DNA of 13,441 nt from Nocardioidaceae bacterium (GTDB lineage: Bacteria > Actinomycetota > Actinomycetes > Propionibacteriales > Nocardioidaceae): contig JACCVA010000103.1 in NCBI GenBank assembly GCA_013698435.1, positions 1 through 13,441 on the forward strand, read 5' to 3'. Of this stretch, positions 1-7,306 are shown one piece after another; within the stretch, counting starts at the first letter, position 1, and the number at the start of each line of letters is the position of its first letter. Position numbers and translations under genes: made by a program. The notes below the pieces were generated by a model. It had not been told where the DNA came from and made no database searches. It saw nothing but the letters and a program-made list of their open reading frames with translations.

Positions 1-15
1 GATGAAAGATCGAGG

Positions 16-1764
16 CTAGCCGCTGCTGTGATCCGCCAACTCCTCGAACTCCTCGACGTTGTCCAGCTCGGTGCCCATCGCGATGTTCGTGACCTTCTCC
101 AAGATCACCTCGACGACGACCGGGACCCTGAACTCCTCCATCATCGCCAGCGCCTTCTCCAGTGACGGCACCAGCTCGTCGGGGTCTCGTACGCGCAACG
201 CCTTGCAACCCAGCCCCTCGGCGACCTTGACGTGGTCCACCCCGTACCCGTCGAGCTCAGGAGCGTTGATGTTGTCGAACGCGAGCTGCACGCAGTAGTC
301 CATCTCGAAGTTCCGCTGCGCTTGGCGGATCAGACCGAGGTAGGTGTTGTTGACGACGATCTGGATGTACGGCAGCTTGAACTGCGCTCCGCAGGCGAGC
401 TGCTCGACGAGGAACTGGAAGTCGTAGTCGCCGGACAGCCCGACGACGGTGGCCGCGGGGTCGGCGACGCAGACGCCCAGCGCAGCCGGCACGGTCCACC
501 CGAGCGGGCCGGCTTGGCCGGCGTCGATCCAGCCGCGCGGCTTGTAGACGTGCAGGAACTGCGCGCCGGCGATCTGGGACAGGCCGATGTTGCTCACGTA
601 GCGGGTGTTCTGACCGAACACCTTGTTCATCTCCTGGTAGACGCGCTGCGGCTTGATCGGGACGTCGGGGAAGTCGGTGCGTCTGTGCATCGTCTGCTTG
701 CGTTGCGCGCACTCGGCGACCCACTCCGTACGGTTGCGCAGGTCGCCGGCGTCGCGGCGTTCGCGCGCCACCTCGACGAGCCGCTCCAGCGCGACCTTCG
801 CATCGGAGACGATCGCGTAGTCGGGCGGGAAGATCTTGCCGATCTGGGTGGGGTCGACGTCGACGTGCACGAACGTCCGCCCTTCGCGGTACGTGTCCAG
901 GCCGCCGGTGTGGCGGTTGGCCCACCGGTTGCCGATGCCCATGACGAAGTCGGAGGCGAGCAGCGTCGCGTTCCCGTAGCGGTGAGCGGTCTGGATGCCG
1001 GCCATGCCCGCCATCAGCTCGTGGTCGTCCGGGATCGTGCCCCATCCCATCAGCGTCGGGATCACCGGGACGTTCAGGATCTCGGCCAGCTCGATCAGCA
1101 GGTCGGCCGCGTCGGCACTTACGACGCCGCCGCCCGCGATCAGCACCGGGCGCTGGGCGCTCTGGAGCATGTCGAGCGCGCGCGCGACCTGCTCGCGGGT
1201 CGCGGCTGGGTTGGCGACCGGGAGAGGTTCGTAGGAGTCGATGTCGAACTCGATCTCGCCCAGCTGCACATCGAGCGGCAGGTCGAGCAGCACCGGACCC
1301 GGCCGTCCCGATCGCATCAGCTGGAACGCCCGCTGGAAGACGCCGGGGACCTGCGCCGACTCCAGCACGGTCTCTGCCCACTTGGTGACCGGCGCCGCGA
1401 TCAATGCGATGTCGACCGCCTGGAAGTCCTCCTTCGTCAGCTTGGCGACCGGTGCCTGCCCGGAGACGACCAGCAGCGGGACCGAGTCGCCCCACGCCGA
1501 GTAGAGGCCGGTGATCGTGTCGGTGGCACCGGGGCCGCTGGTGACCAGGCAGAGTCCGATGTTGCCCGGCGTGGCACGGCTGTAACCCTCGGCCATGTGC
1601 ACAGCGGCTTCGACGTGCCTGCCGAGGTAGTGGGTGATCGTCTCGCGCTCGAGCATTGCCGAGTACATCGGGTTGATCGCCGCGCCGGGTACCCCGAACG
1701 CGCAGCGGATGCCTTCCCGCTCGAGGATCAGGACGGCGGCGTCGATCGCACGCATGGTTGTCAT
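16..1764 (-). CDS. gcl: Glyoxylate carboligase (tartronate-semialdehyde synthase)
   Basis: This ThDP/FAD-dependent enzyme joins two glyoxylates into tartronate semialdehyde and releases CO2, the committing step of the glycerate pathway in the cytoplasm. The 582-residue protein has the usual family length. It has the N-terminal ThDP pyrimidine-binding domain (about 1-170), a central FAD/Rossmann-like domain (about 190-340) and a C-terminal ThDP pyrophosphate domain (about 370-560) with the Mg-ThDP motif starting GDYDF at 445 and ending at NN 472-473. The Glu that activates ThDP in most relatives is replaced by Val51 in the segment GRHVEAA, a known hallmark of true Gcl versus acetolactate synthase. 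The start ATG has a GGGGAG ribosome binding site 9 nt upstream, and MTTMRAIDAA matches the N-terminus of known Gcl. It is last in the hyi-glxR-gcl operon, 5 nt after glxR. No terminator is visible in the 15 bases left before the window edge. Confidence 0.97.
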   Translation of the reverse strand: MTTMRAIDAAVLILEREGIRCAFGVPGAAINPMYSAMLERETITHYLGRHVEAAVHMAEGYSRATPGNIGLCLVTSGPGATDTITGLYSAWGDSVPLLVVSGQAPVAKLTKEDFQAVDIALIAAPVTKWAETVLESAQVPGVFQRAFQLMRSGRPGPVLLDLPLDVQLGEIEFDIDSYEPLPVANPAATREQVARALDMLQSAQRPVLIAGGGVVSADAADLLIELAEILNVPVIPTLMGWGTIPDDHELMAGMAGIQTAHRYGNATLLASDFVMGIGNRWANRHTGGLDTYREGRTFVHVDVDPTQIGKIFPPDYAIVSDAKVALERLVEVARERRDAGDLRNRTEWVAECAQRKQTMHRRTDFPDVPIKPQRVYQEMNKVFGQNTRYVSNIGLSQIAGAQFLHVYKPRGWIDAGQAGPLGWTVPAALGVCVADPAATVVGLSGDYDFQFLVEQLACGAQFKLPYIQIVVNNTYLGLIRQAQRNFEMDYCVQLAFDNINAPELDGYGVDHVKVAEGLGCKALRVRDPDELVPSLEKALAMMEEFRVPVVVEVILEKVTNIAMGTELDNVEEFEELADHSSG

Positions 1765-1769
1765 CTGGC

Positions 1770-2681
1770 TCAGCTCCCCGTCGGTGCGGTCGATGTGTCT
1801 TTCGGCTGTCGACCCGACAGCTGCTCCACGAGCAGCAGCAAGGCGCTGTGGTCGAGGTCGCCGTGGCCCTTGGCCCGCAGCGACCCCATCAGCTGCGCAG
1901 CGTGCGCACCGAGTGGGATCGCGGCTCCGACGTCCCGGGCGGACGTCGTCACGATGCCGAGGTCCTTGTGGTGCAGGTCGACGCGAAATCCCGGGTCGAA
2001 GTTACGGGCGAGCATGCCGGCCGCCTTGGTCTCCAGCACCTTGCTTCCGGCGAGACCTCCGCCGAGCACCTCCAGGGCGGCTGCGGTGTCGACGTCGTGG
2101 GCCTCGAGGAAGACGATGGCCTCGGCCAGCAGCGCGAGGTGTCCGGCGACGATCAGCTGGTTGGCGGCCTTGACGGTCTGGCCCGACCCGGCCGGACCTA
2201 CATGGACGACGGTGCTGCCCATCGCCTCGAGCAGCGGACGTGCGCGCTCGACGTCGCCGTCGTCGCCGCCGACCATGATGGACAGCTTGGCCTCGACGGC
2301 GCCGGCCTGGCCGCCGCTGACCGGAGCGTCGACGACGGCGATCCCCGCCTTAGCACCGGCGGCGGCGAGCTGCTGGCCGACGTCGGGCCGGATCGAGGAG
2401 CAGTCGAGGTGCAGGCTTCCGGACCTGGCGTTGGCGTAGATGCCGTCGTCGCCGTACGCGACCCCCTCGACGTCCGGGCTGTCGGGAAGCATGGTGATGA
2501 CGACCTCGGCCTCGGCAACCGCGTCGGCCACGGAGTCGGCCCGCTTGCCTCCGTGGTCGACGTGCCGATCGAGGGACTCGCTGCTGCGGTTGACCCCGAT
2601 GACGTCGTGCCCGGCGTCGACGAGGTGGGCGGCCATCGGCTCGCCCATGATGCCGAGTCCGATGAACGCGATGCTCGTCAT
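1770..2681 (-). CDS. glxR: 2-hydroxy-3-oxopropionate (tartronate semialdehyde) reductase
   Basis: This cytoplasmic NAD(P)H-dependent reductase turns tartronate semialdehyde into D-glycerate, the step after Gcl. The 303-residue protein is a full-length beta-hydroxyacid dehydrogenase. It has the N-terminal dinucleotide fold GLGIMG at 8-13, the substrate-binding motif DAPVSGG at 118-124, the catalytic-lysine motif GSGQTVKAANQ at 165-175 (Lys171, Asn174) and the C-terminal HKDLGI at 238-243. The family also holds 3-hydroxyisobutyrate dehydrogenases; the place between hyi and gcl makes the tartronate semialdehyde assignment strong. The ATG has AAGGAG 4 nt upstream. The gene lies 45 bp after hyi, across a gap with a perfect palindrome that may set its expression relative to hyi. 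It is followed by gcl after 5 nt, so the two are probably co-translated from one mRNA. Confidence 0.95.
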   Translation of the reverse strand: MTSIAFIGLGIMGEPMAAHLVDAGHDVIGVNRSSESLDRHVDHGGKRADSVADAVAEAEVVITMLPDSPDVEGVAYGDDGIYANARSGSLHLDCSSIRPDVGQQLAAAGAKAGIAVVDAPVSGGQAGAVEAKLSIMVGGDDGDVERARPLLEAMGSTVVHVGPAGSGQTVKAANQLIVAGHLALLAEAIVFLEAHDVDTAAALEVLGGGLAGSKVLETKAAGMLARNFDPGFRVDLHHKDLGIVTTSARDVGAAIPLGAHAAQLMGSLRAKGHGDLDHSALLLLVEQLSGRQPKDTSTAPTGS

Positions 2682-2705
2682 GGCTCTCCTTGTTGTGCGT
2701 GGTGG

Positions 2706-2723
2706 GCGGCTCTCGAGAGCCGC
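2706..2723. repeat. Perfect 18-bp palindrome between hyi and glxR (mRNA hairpin)
   Basis: The sequence GCGGCTCTCGAGAGCCGC equals its own reverse complement. In the operon transcript it would fold as a GC-rich stem of at least 7 bp with a TCGA loop. It sits 3 nt after the hyi stop codon and about 24 nt before the glxR start. The RNA downstream lacks a U-tract, so it is not a classic intrinsic terminator. More likely roles are intercistronic RNA stabilisation or processing, partial attenuation, or a dyad protein site. Confidence 0.7.
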
Positions 2724-2726
2724 TCC

Positions 2727-3548
2727 TCAGGTGATTGCCCGCAGATTTGCGGGCAACCAGGACAGGCTGGCCTCGGTCGTCTCACTCGGTTGGTACTCCA
2801 GGCCGACCCAGCCGGTGTAACCGGCTGCTTGCAGGTCGCGCAGCCACCGGTCGACAGGCAGCTCACCTGTGCCCGGTTCGTGGCGTCCGGGGGAGTCGGC
2901 GATCTGGACGTGTCCGATCCGCGGGAGGTGACGCTCCAGCACCGCGTCGACGTCGTCCCCGTTTACCGACAGGTGGTAGAGGTCGGCGAGCAGACGGAGG
3001 TTGTCGACGCCGGAGTCGGACTGCACCCGGTCGATGACCGCGATAGCGTCGTCTGCGGTCTTCAGCGGATACTCCGCCGTACCGCTGACCGGCTCCAGCA
3101 GGACGACGGCATCGATAGCGGCGGCGGCCTCGGCGGCGGCCGCCAGGTTCGTCGCCGCGAGCTCGTCCTGCTCCGCCGGATCTGCACCCTCGACCCGGTT
3201 GCCGTACAGCGCGTTGAAGCCGATCGTGCCGAGCCGGCCGCCGATCTCCACGGCGGTCCCGACGCTGTCGGAGAACTCCGACTCGCGGCCGGGCCATGAG
3301 AGCAGGCCGCGGTCCCCGCCCGGCATGTCGCCCGCTGCGAAGTTGAGGGCGACGAGTCGTACGCCGGCGTCCTCGACCGCGGCGACGAAGTCGTCGCTCT
3401 CGCCGCTCGTGGGCGTCGCCGTGGCGAACGGCCACCAGAACTCGACCGCGTCGAAACCGGCGGCCTTCGCCGCCCGCGGTCGCTCGAGCAGGGGGAGCTC
3501 GGTGAAGAGGATCGAGCAGTTCACGACGAACCGCAGACTGTGGGCCAC
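2727..3548 (-). CDS. hyi: Hydroxypyruvate isomerase
   Basis: This cytoplasmic enzyme interconverts hydroxypyruvate and tartronate semialdehyde and so feeds hydroxypyruvate into the GlxR step. The 273 residues form one AP-endonuclease-2/xylose-isomerase-like TIM barrel, slightly longer than the usual 258-265. Visible landmarks are GFDAVEFWWPF (31-41), FNALYGNR (111-118), the metal/catalytic Glu152 in LLEPV, ADLYHLS (188-194), GHVQIADSPGRHEPG (212-226) and Glu251 in GLEYQP. The two glutamates match the expected active-site pair. Translation starts at GTG with GGAGG 4 nt upstream; a nearby ATG complement is out of frame. It is the first gene of the minus-strand operon, divergent from iclR. A strong TTGACA promoter lies upstream and a candidate operator overlaps its leader and ribosome binding site. 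The order hyi-glxR-gcl differs from the E. coli order gcl-hyi-glxR. Confidence 0.93.
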   Translation of the reverse strand: MAHSLRFVVNCSILFTELPLLERPRAAKAAGFDAVEFWWPFATATPTSGESDDFVAAVEDAGVRLVALNFAAGDMPGGDRGLLSWPGRESEFSDSVGTAVEIGGRLGTIGFNALYGNRVEGADPAEQDELAATNLAAAAEAAAAIDAVVLLEPVSGTAEYPLKTADDAIAVIDRVQSDSGVDNLRLLADLYHLSVNGDDVDAVLERHLPRIGHVQIADSPGRHEPGTGELPVDRWLRDLQAAGYTGWVGLEYQPSETTEASLSWLPANLRAIT

Positions 3549-3552
3549 GCAA

Positions 3553-3569
3553 CCTCCACCATTCGGAAG
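3553..3569 (-). promoter_or_regulatory. Candidate IclR-family operator, site 1 (hyi leader)
   Basis: On the minus strand this reads CTTCCGAATGGTGGAGG, an imperfect dyad of the form CTTCC-N7-GGAAG. It matches site 2 (3632-3648, plus strand) at 14 of 17 positions. It lies about 13 nt downstream of the predicted hyi transcription start and overlaps the GGAGG ribosome binding site, so its right half is partly explained by translation signals. The CTTCCGAATGGT part is not. Binding by the adjacent IclR protein is inferred. Confidence 0.5.
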
Positions 3570-3588
3570 AGAACCTCTGTCTTTTGAA

Positions 3589-3618
3589 ACTATGGTGGCG
3601 CTGGTTTCGGCCTGTCAA
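3589..3618 (-). promoter_or_regulatory. Predicted promoter of the hyi-glxR-gcl operon
   Basis: On the minus strand a consensus -35 TTGACA (3618-3613) is followed after 18 bp by the -10 CATAGT (3594-3589), which has four of six consensus bases. The predicted start near 3582 would give a leader of about 34 nt before the hyi GTG. The inverted pair gaaac/gtttc at 3586-3590 and 3604-3608 overlaps the -10 and the spacer. The predicted glcD promoter has the same layout, TTGACA-N18-GATCGT. Confidence 0.6.
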
Positions 3619-3631
3619 GGCTTGCAAGTAT

Positions 3632-3648
3632 GTTCCGGATGGTGGAAG
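3632..3648 (+). promoter_or_regulatory. Candidate IclR-family operator, site 2 (upstream of iclR)
   Basis: GTTCCGGATGGTGGAAG contains TTCC-N7-GGAA and repeats site 1 in opposite orientation, with 14 of 17 bases the same. It lies 22 nt before the iclR start, is distinct from the iclR ribosome binding site (GGGAGG at 3659-3664) and overlaps the only -10-like element seen for iclR (TATGTT, 3629-3634, weak). Its position suits autorepression. It is also about 14 bp upstream of the hyi -35 box. Confidence 0.5.
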
Positions 3649-3670
3649 CAGAACGCGCGGGAGGCGTGTA

Positions 3671-4438
3671 ATGGCCGTCAACGATATTGGTGGCAGCGGA
3701 GTCCAGTCGGTTGATCGCGCGCTGCGCATCCTCAAGCTGCTCGCCGATGCGGGCGGTTCGATGCGGCTCGCCGATCTGGAGACCGCGACCGGACTCCCGC
3801 TGCCCACGGTCCACCGTCTGGTCGGCGCGCTCGTCCACAACGGTTATGTCGGCCGCGACTCTGCGCGCAGGTACGTTCTCGGACCCGGGCTGATCAGGCT
3901 CGGCGAGATCGCCGCTCGCTCGGTCGGGTCGTACGCGATCCCGCACCTGGCGACCCTGGTCGCCGACATCGGTGAGACCGCCAACATGGCTCTTCTCGAA
4001 GGCGACGAGGTCGTGTACGTTGCCCAGGTCCCGTCCAGCCACTCCATGCGGATGTTCACCGAGGTAGGCCGGCGAGTACCGGTGCACTGCACCGGCGTCG
4101 GGAAGGCGCTGCTCGCCCAGATGACCGACGAGGAGGTGCTGAAGCTCCTCGACCGGACCGGGATGCAAGCACAGACCCCGCGCACCATCACCGAGCCCGA
4201 TGCGATGTTGAGCGAGCTGAGCGAGGTTCGGGAACAGGGCTGGGCGATGGATTCAGGGGAGCAGGAGCTCGGGGTGAGGTGCATCGCGGTGCCGGTGCTC
4301 GGTGCTCCGACGATGGCCGCCGTCTCGGTCTCTGGACCGTCGGGGCGCATCATGGCCAGCAGGGTGACCGAGATTGCGCCGGTGATGCAGCGCGTCGCCC
4401 TGGGTCTCTCGCGCGACCTGGTCGGCATCTCTTCCTGA
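3671..4438 (+). CDS. IclR-family transcriptional regulator of the glycolate/glyoxylate cluster
   Basis: This 255-residue DNA-binding protein has the usual IclR length. The N-terminal winged helix-turn-helix spans about 12-75, with the HTH core near 32-55 (RLADLETATGLPLPTVHRLV). The C-terminal effector domain spans about 85-250, with the conserved stretch VHCTGVGKALLAQ (138-150), the DSGEQELGVRCIAVPV region (204-219) and a C-terminal VSVSGP. AllR and related IclR proteins bind glyoxylate in this domain, so glyoxylate or a related acid is the likely effector (inference). The ATG is chosen because GGGAGG lies 6 nt upstream and IclR proteins start close to this HTH; a TTG 29 codons earlier gives a Trp/Arg-rich extension and no ribosome binding site. 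The gene sits between the two arms, with repeated candidate operators on both sides, and so probably controls both arms and itself. Repressor versus activator cannot be settled here. Confidence 0.93.
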   Translation: MAVNDIGGSGVQSVDRALRILKLLADAGGSMRLADLETATGLPLPTVHRLVGALVHNGYVGRDSARRYVLGPGLIRLGEIAARSVGSYAIPHLATLVADIGETANMALLEGDEVVYVAQVPSSHSMRMFTEVGRRVPVHCTGVGKALLAQMTDEEVLKLLDRTGMQAQTPRTITEPDAMLSELSEVREQGWAMDSGEQELGVRCIAVPVLGAPTMAAVSVSGPSGRIMASRVTEIAPVMQRVALGLSRDLVGISS

Positions 4439-4467
4439 AGGCCAGGTACTCCAGTCGGGTGTGAGCC

Positions 4468-4497
4468 TTGACACATCACTTCGTAAGGGTGGATCGT
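4468..4497 (+). promoter_or_regulatory. Predicted promoter of the glcDEF-permease-glycerate kinase operon
   Basis: The 97-bp gap between iclR and glcD holds a consensus -35 TTGACA (4468-4473) and, after 18 bp, GATCGT (4492-4497), a weak -10 with three of six consensus bases. The predicted start near 4504 gives a leader of about 32 nt. A second promoter here suggests glcD is not transcribed only by read-through from iclR. The layout mirrors the hyi promoter. Confidence 0.45.
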
Positions 4498-4511
4498 TCT
4501 GCGAAAGAAAG

Positions 4512-4528
4512 CCTCCGTGATGTGGAAG
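4512..4528 (+). promoter_or_regulatory. Candidate IclR-family operator, site 3 (glcD leader)
   Basis: CCTCCGTGATGTGGAAG fits the CTTCC-N7-GGAAG dyad and matches site 2 at 11 of 17 positions, all in the outer arms. As with site 1, it lies a few bases after the predicted transcription start and overlaps the ribosome binding site (GGAAGG, 4524-4529, 6 nt before the glcD ATG). The right half could therefore be conserved for translation alone, and this is the weakest of the three copies. Confidence 0.35.
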
Positions 4529-4535
4529 GCGGCCG

Positions 4536-6029
4536 ATGAGCGCACAACTCGTAGACGTTGACCACCAGGCGGGCGTCGTCACCGACGAACTCGCCGAGGA
4601 ACTCCGACGCCGGCTCACACCCGATCGGATCATCACCGATGAGACCCGGTTGCGCACCTTCGAGTGCGACGCCATCACGGGCTACCGCGTGGTGCCGGCG
4701 CTGGTGGCGTTCCCCGAGACGACCGAAGAGGTCGCGGCGGTTGTCGGCGTCTGCGCCCGTGAGCACATCCCGTACGTCGCCCGGGGAGCGGGCACTGGAC
4801 TTTCCGGCGGTGCACTGCCGGTCGCGGAGGGGATCGTGATCAGCCTGGCCCGGATGCGCAAGGTTCTCCCCCCCGACGTCGACAATCAGCGGATGACCGT
4901 CGAGCCCGGGGTGACGAACGCCGACATCAGCAAGGCGGTCGCCGCGCACGACCTGTACTTCGCACCCGACCCCTCCAGCCAGATCGTCTGCACCATCGGC
5001 GGCAACATCGCCGAGAACTCCGGGGGAGCGCACTGCCTGAAGTACGGGTTCACCACCAACCATGTGTACGCGATGACGCTGGTGCTCCCCGACGCGAGCG
5101 TCGTGACCGTCGGTGGTGACGGGATCGAGCAGTGTGGGCCAGACCTGCGCGGCGCCGTGATCGGGTCCGAGGGCACGTTGGCGATCGCGACGTCGATCAC
5201 CGTTCGTCTGCTGCGAAAGCCCGAGGACGTCCAGACGATGGTCGCCGACTTCCCCAGTGCGGCCCAGGCGGGCGAGGCGGTCAGTGGCATCATCGCGGCC
5301 GGTATCGTCCCAGCGGCGGTCGAGATGCTCGACGAGCTGGCCATCGAGGCGTGTGAGGCGGCGGTGCACGCGGGTTACTCGCTCGACACCGCGGCCGCGC
5401 TCGTGGTGGAGATCGACGGCCCGGCCGCCCAGTGCGAGGAGGACTTCGACCGCGTCCAGGAGATCTGCCAGGAGGCCGGCTCGACGCACGTGCGGGTCGC
5501 TGCCGACGCCGGCGAACGGATGCTGATCTGGAAGGGACGCAAGGCGGCGTTCGCCGCGATGGGTCGGATCAGTCCCGACTACTTCGTCCAGGACGGCGTG
5601 ATCCCGCGCACCAAGCTCGGCGAGGTCCTGGCAAGGATGGAGGAGATGGCTTCGGAGGCCGGCCTCCGTGTCGCCAACGTCTTCCACGCCGGCGACGGCA
5701 ACCTGCATCCGCTTGTGCTCTACAACGCGGCGACGGAGGGGGAGTCCGAACGCGGTGAAGAGCTGTCGACGGCGATTGCGGAGCTCTGCGTCGAGATGGG
5801 CGGCTCGATCACCGGAGAGCACGGGGTCGGCACGGACAAGGCGTGCTCGATGCCGAAAATGTTCTCCGAGGACGATCTCGAGGTGATGAAGCGGCTGCGC
5901 GCGGCGTTCGACCCGACGGGCATCTCCAACCCGGGAAAGATCTTCCCCACGCCCCGCCTGTGCGGCGAGAAGCCCGGCCCGTACCGAGAGCATCCGCTCG
6001 AGGCATCGGGCCAGATCGAGCGGATGTGA
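4536..6029 (+). CDS. glcD: Glycolate oxidase catalytic subunit GlcD (FAD-linked)
   Basis: GlcD is the flavin subunit of the membrane-associated glycolate dehydrogenase; it oxidises glycolate to glyoxylate and passes electrons through GlcE/GlcF to the respiratory chain. The 497-residue protein has the usual length. The FAD-binding PCMH domain (about 50-230) contains RGAGTGLSGGALP (83-95), the PGVTNAD segment (125-130), the GGNIAENSGGAHCLKYG motif (155-171) and GSEGTLAIAT (210-219). The C-terminal FAD-oxidase domain (about 235-470) contains HAGDGNLHP (384-392) and GEHGVGTDK (427-435). D-lactate dehydrogenases share this fold; the separate glcE and glcF genes and nearby gcl favour glycolate. Start support: GGAAGG 6 nt before the ATG. 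It is first in the plus-strand catabolic operon, with glcE beginning 5 nt after its stop. Confidence 0.95.
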   Translation: MSAQLVDVDHQAGVVTDELAEELRRRLTPDRIITDETRLRTFECDAITGYRVVPALVAFPETTEEVAAVVGVCAREHIPYVARGAGTGLSGGALPVAEGIVISLARMRKVLPPDVDNQRMTVEPGVTNADISKAVAAHDLYFAPDPSSQIVCTIGGNIAENSGGAHCLKYGFTTNHVYAMTLVLPDASVVTVGGDGIEQCGPDLRGAVIGSEGTLAIATSITVRLLRKPEDVQTMVADFPSAAQAGEAVSGIIAAGIVPAAVEMLDELAIEACEAAVHAGYSLDTAAALVVEIDGPAAQCEEDFDRVQEICQEAGSTHVRVAADAGERMLIWKGRKAAFAAMGRISPDYFVQDGVIPRTKLGEVLARMEEMASEAGLRVANVFHAGDGNLHPLVLYNAATEGESERGEELSTAIAELCVEMGGSITGEHGVGTDKACSMPKMFSEDDLEVMKRLRAAFDPTGISNPGKIFPTPRLCGEKPGPYREHPLEASGQIERM

Positions 6030-6034
6030 CGCCG

Positions 6035-7252
6035 ATGAGCGAGGTGACGACACAGCAGCGCACGCCAGCGGTGTCTGCCGGCCGTGAGAAGCGGCCGTCG
6101 TCGACGAGCGAGGCGGCCGAGCTGCTGCGCGCGACCCAGGGGAGCGTGCTCCTGCGAGGAGGGGCGACGAAGCTCGACTGGGCCGGACGGGTCGACGAGC
6201 CGGACCTGCTGATCGACACGAGCGACCTCGCGGGCGTCCTCACCCACAACCCAGCCGACATGACGGCTTCGGTTGGAGGCGGGACGAGACTCACCGAGCT
6301 GCAGCGGCACCTCAAGGGCGACGGCCAGTGGTTGGCGCTGGACCCGCCGACCGCCGAGACGGGTGCCACGGTCGCGGGCCTGCTCGCGGCGGGCGACTCA
6401 GGGCCGTCCCGGCTGCGCTACGGAGGCATTCGCGACCTCGTCATCGGCGTCACCCTGATCCTGGCCGACGGCACGGTGGCTCGTGCAGGCGGTCACGTGA
6501 TCAAGAACGTCGCCGGCTATGACCTCGCCAAGCTCGTGCACGGGTCGCTGGGCAGCCTCGCGATGATCGCCGAGGTCGTCGTACGCCTGCACCCGCGGCC
6601 ATCTGGCGCCCTCACTATCACCGGTACGGCCGATGCGGACCAAGCCACCGCGGCGGCCGTCGCGATCGCAGCCGGCCCGTTCGAGCCGTCAGCTGTGGAA
6701 TGGATCAGCCAGTCCGGCTCCGGAACGCTCCTGGTCAAGACCGAAGGTGCCGCGGGCTACCTCGACAGCTCCCGCTCTCAGCTGACCTCGATGCTCGACG
6801 GGCTCGGCGTCACCACCCGTCAGCTGTCCGATGAGGACGCCGAGACCTCCTGGCAGGAGCATGCCGCCGCCGTTCGAGGCGAGGAGCAAGAGACGGTCGT
6901 ACGCATCTGCACCCTGCCCACCAGGCTCGGCGGTCTCACCTCCGACGCCCTCGACATCGCCGCCGCCGCCGACGTCGAGGCCCGCCTGATCTCCAGCGTG
7001 TCGTTGGGGATGCACACCGTCCGGATCCGTGGCGGCGATGCCCAGGGCCATGCGACGGCGTTCACCGAGCTGCGCGAACGCGCACTCGCCCAAGGAGCCA
7101 GCGTCCTGCTGCGCAGCCGCTCCTTCGAGGTCGACGAGCTCGTCGACGCGCTGGGCCCACCGCCGTCGACGGTCGAGCTGCTCAAGCGGATCAAGACGCA
7201 GTTCGACCCGGCGGGGCGGTTCGCGCCGCAACGCTTCCACCCCTGGTACTGA
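6035..7252 (+). CDS. glcE: Glycolate oxidase FAD-binding subunit GlcE
   Basis: GlcE is the second flavin-fold subunit of glycolate dehydrogenase and works with GlcD and GlcF in passing electrons from glycolate. The 405-residue protein has the half-length PCMH architecture typical of GlcE (E. coli about 350), with a modest N-terminal extension. Visible motifs are LLRGGATKLDWAG (39-51), ETGATVAGLLAAGDSGPSRL (108-127), YGGIRDLVIG (129-138) and KNVAGYDLAKLVHGSLG (157-173), followed by VRLHPRP. The ATG at 6035 is 5 nt after the glcD stop. Its ribosome binding site is weak (gagcgg), so translational coupling to glcD is likely. The frame stays open far upstream inside glcD, but that part is glcD read out of phase and was excluded. 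The C-terminus ends in FDPAGRFAPQRF, as in relatives. Confidence 0.93.
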   Translation: MSEVTTQQRTPAVSAGREKRPSSTSEAAELLRATQGSVLLRGGATKLDWAGRVDEPDLLIDTSDLAGVLTHNPADMTASVGGGTRLTELQRHLKGDGQWLALDPPTAETGATVAGLLAAGDSGPSRLRYGGIRDLVIGVTLILADGTVARAGGHVIKNVAGYDLAKLVHGSLGSLAMIAEVVVRLHPRPSGALTITGTADADQATAAAVAIAAGPFEPSAVEWISQSGSGTLLVKTEGAAGYLDSSRSQLTSMLDGLGVTTRQLSDEDAETSWQEHAAAVRGEEQETVVRICTLPTRLGGLTSDALDIAAAADVEARLISSVSLGMHTVRIRGGDAQGHATAFTELRERALAQGASVLLRSRSFEVDELVDALGPPPSTVELLKRIKTQFDPAGRFAPQRFHPWY

Positions 7253-7306
7253 GCGGCGCCGATCCGCCACCACCGAACGCACCATCGCCCACGAACGGGA
7301 GAACAG

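Noticed and set aside
232..2439. 735-codon open frame on the plus strand opposite gcl and glxR
   Set aside because: It is the high-GC antisense shadow of two clearly identified genes, lacks family motifs and a ribosome binding site, and runs across the gcl-glxR junction.
3584..3670. 29-codon TTG-started extension of the IclR protein
   Set aside because: It has no ribosome binding site, is rich in Trp/Arg and would run over the putative operator. The ATG at 3671 has GGGAGG at good spacing.
5843..6034. 64-codon upstream extension of glcE
   Set aside because: It lies inside the conserved 3' end of glcD and does not resemble GlcE. The ATG at 6035 fits the 5-nt gap after the glcD stop.
4476..6053. 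525-codon minus-strand open frame opposite glcD
   Set aside because: Codon-bias shadow of glcD, with no motifs; it would overlap the glcD promoter and coding region completely.
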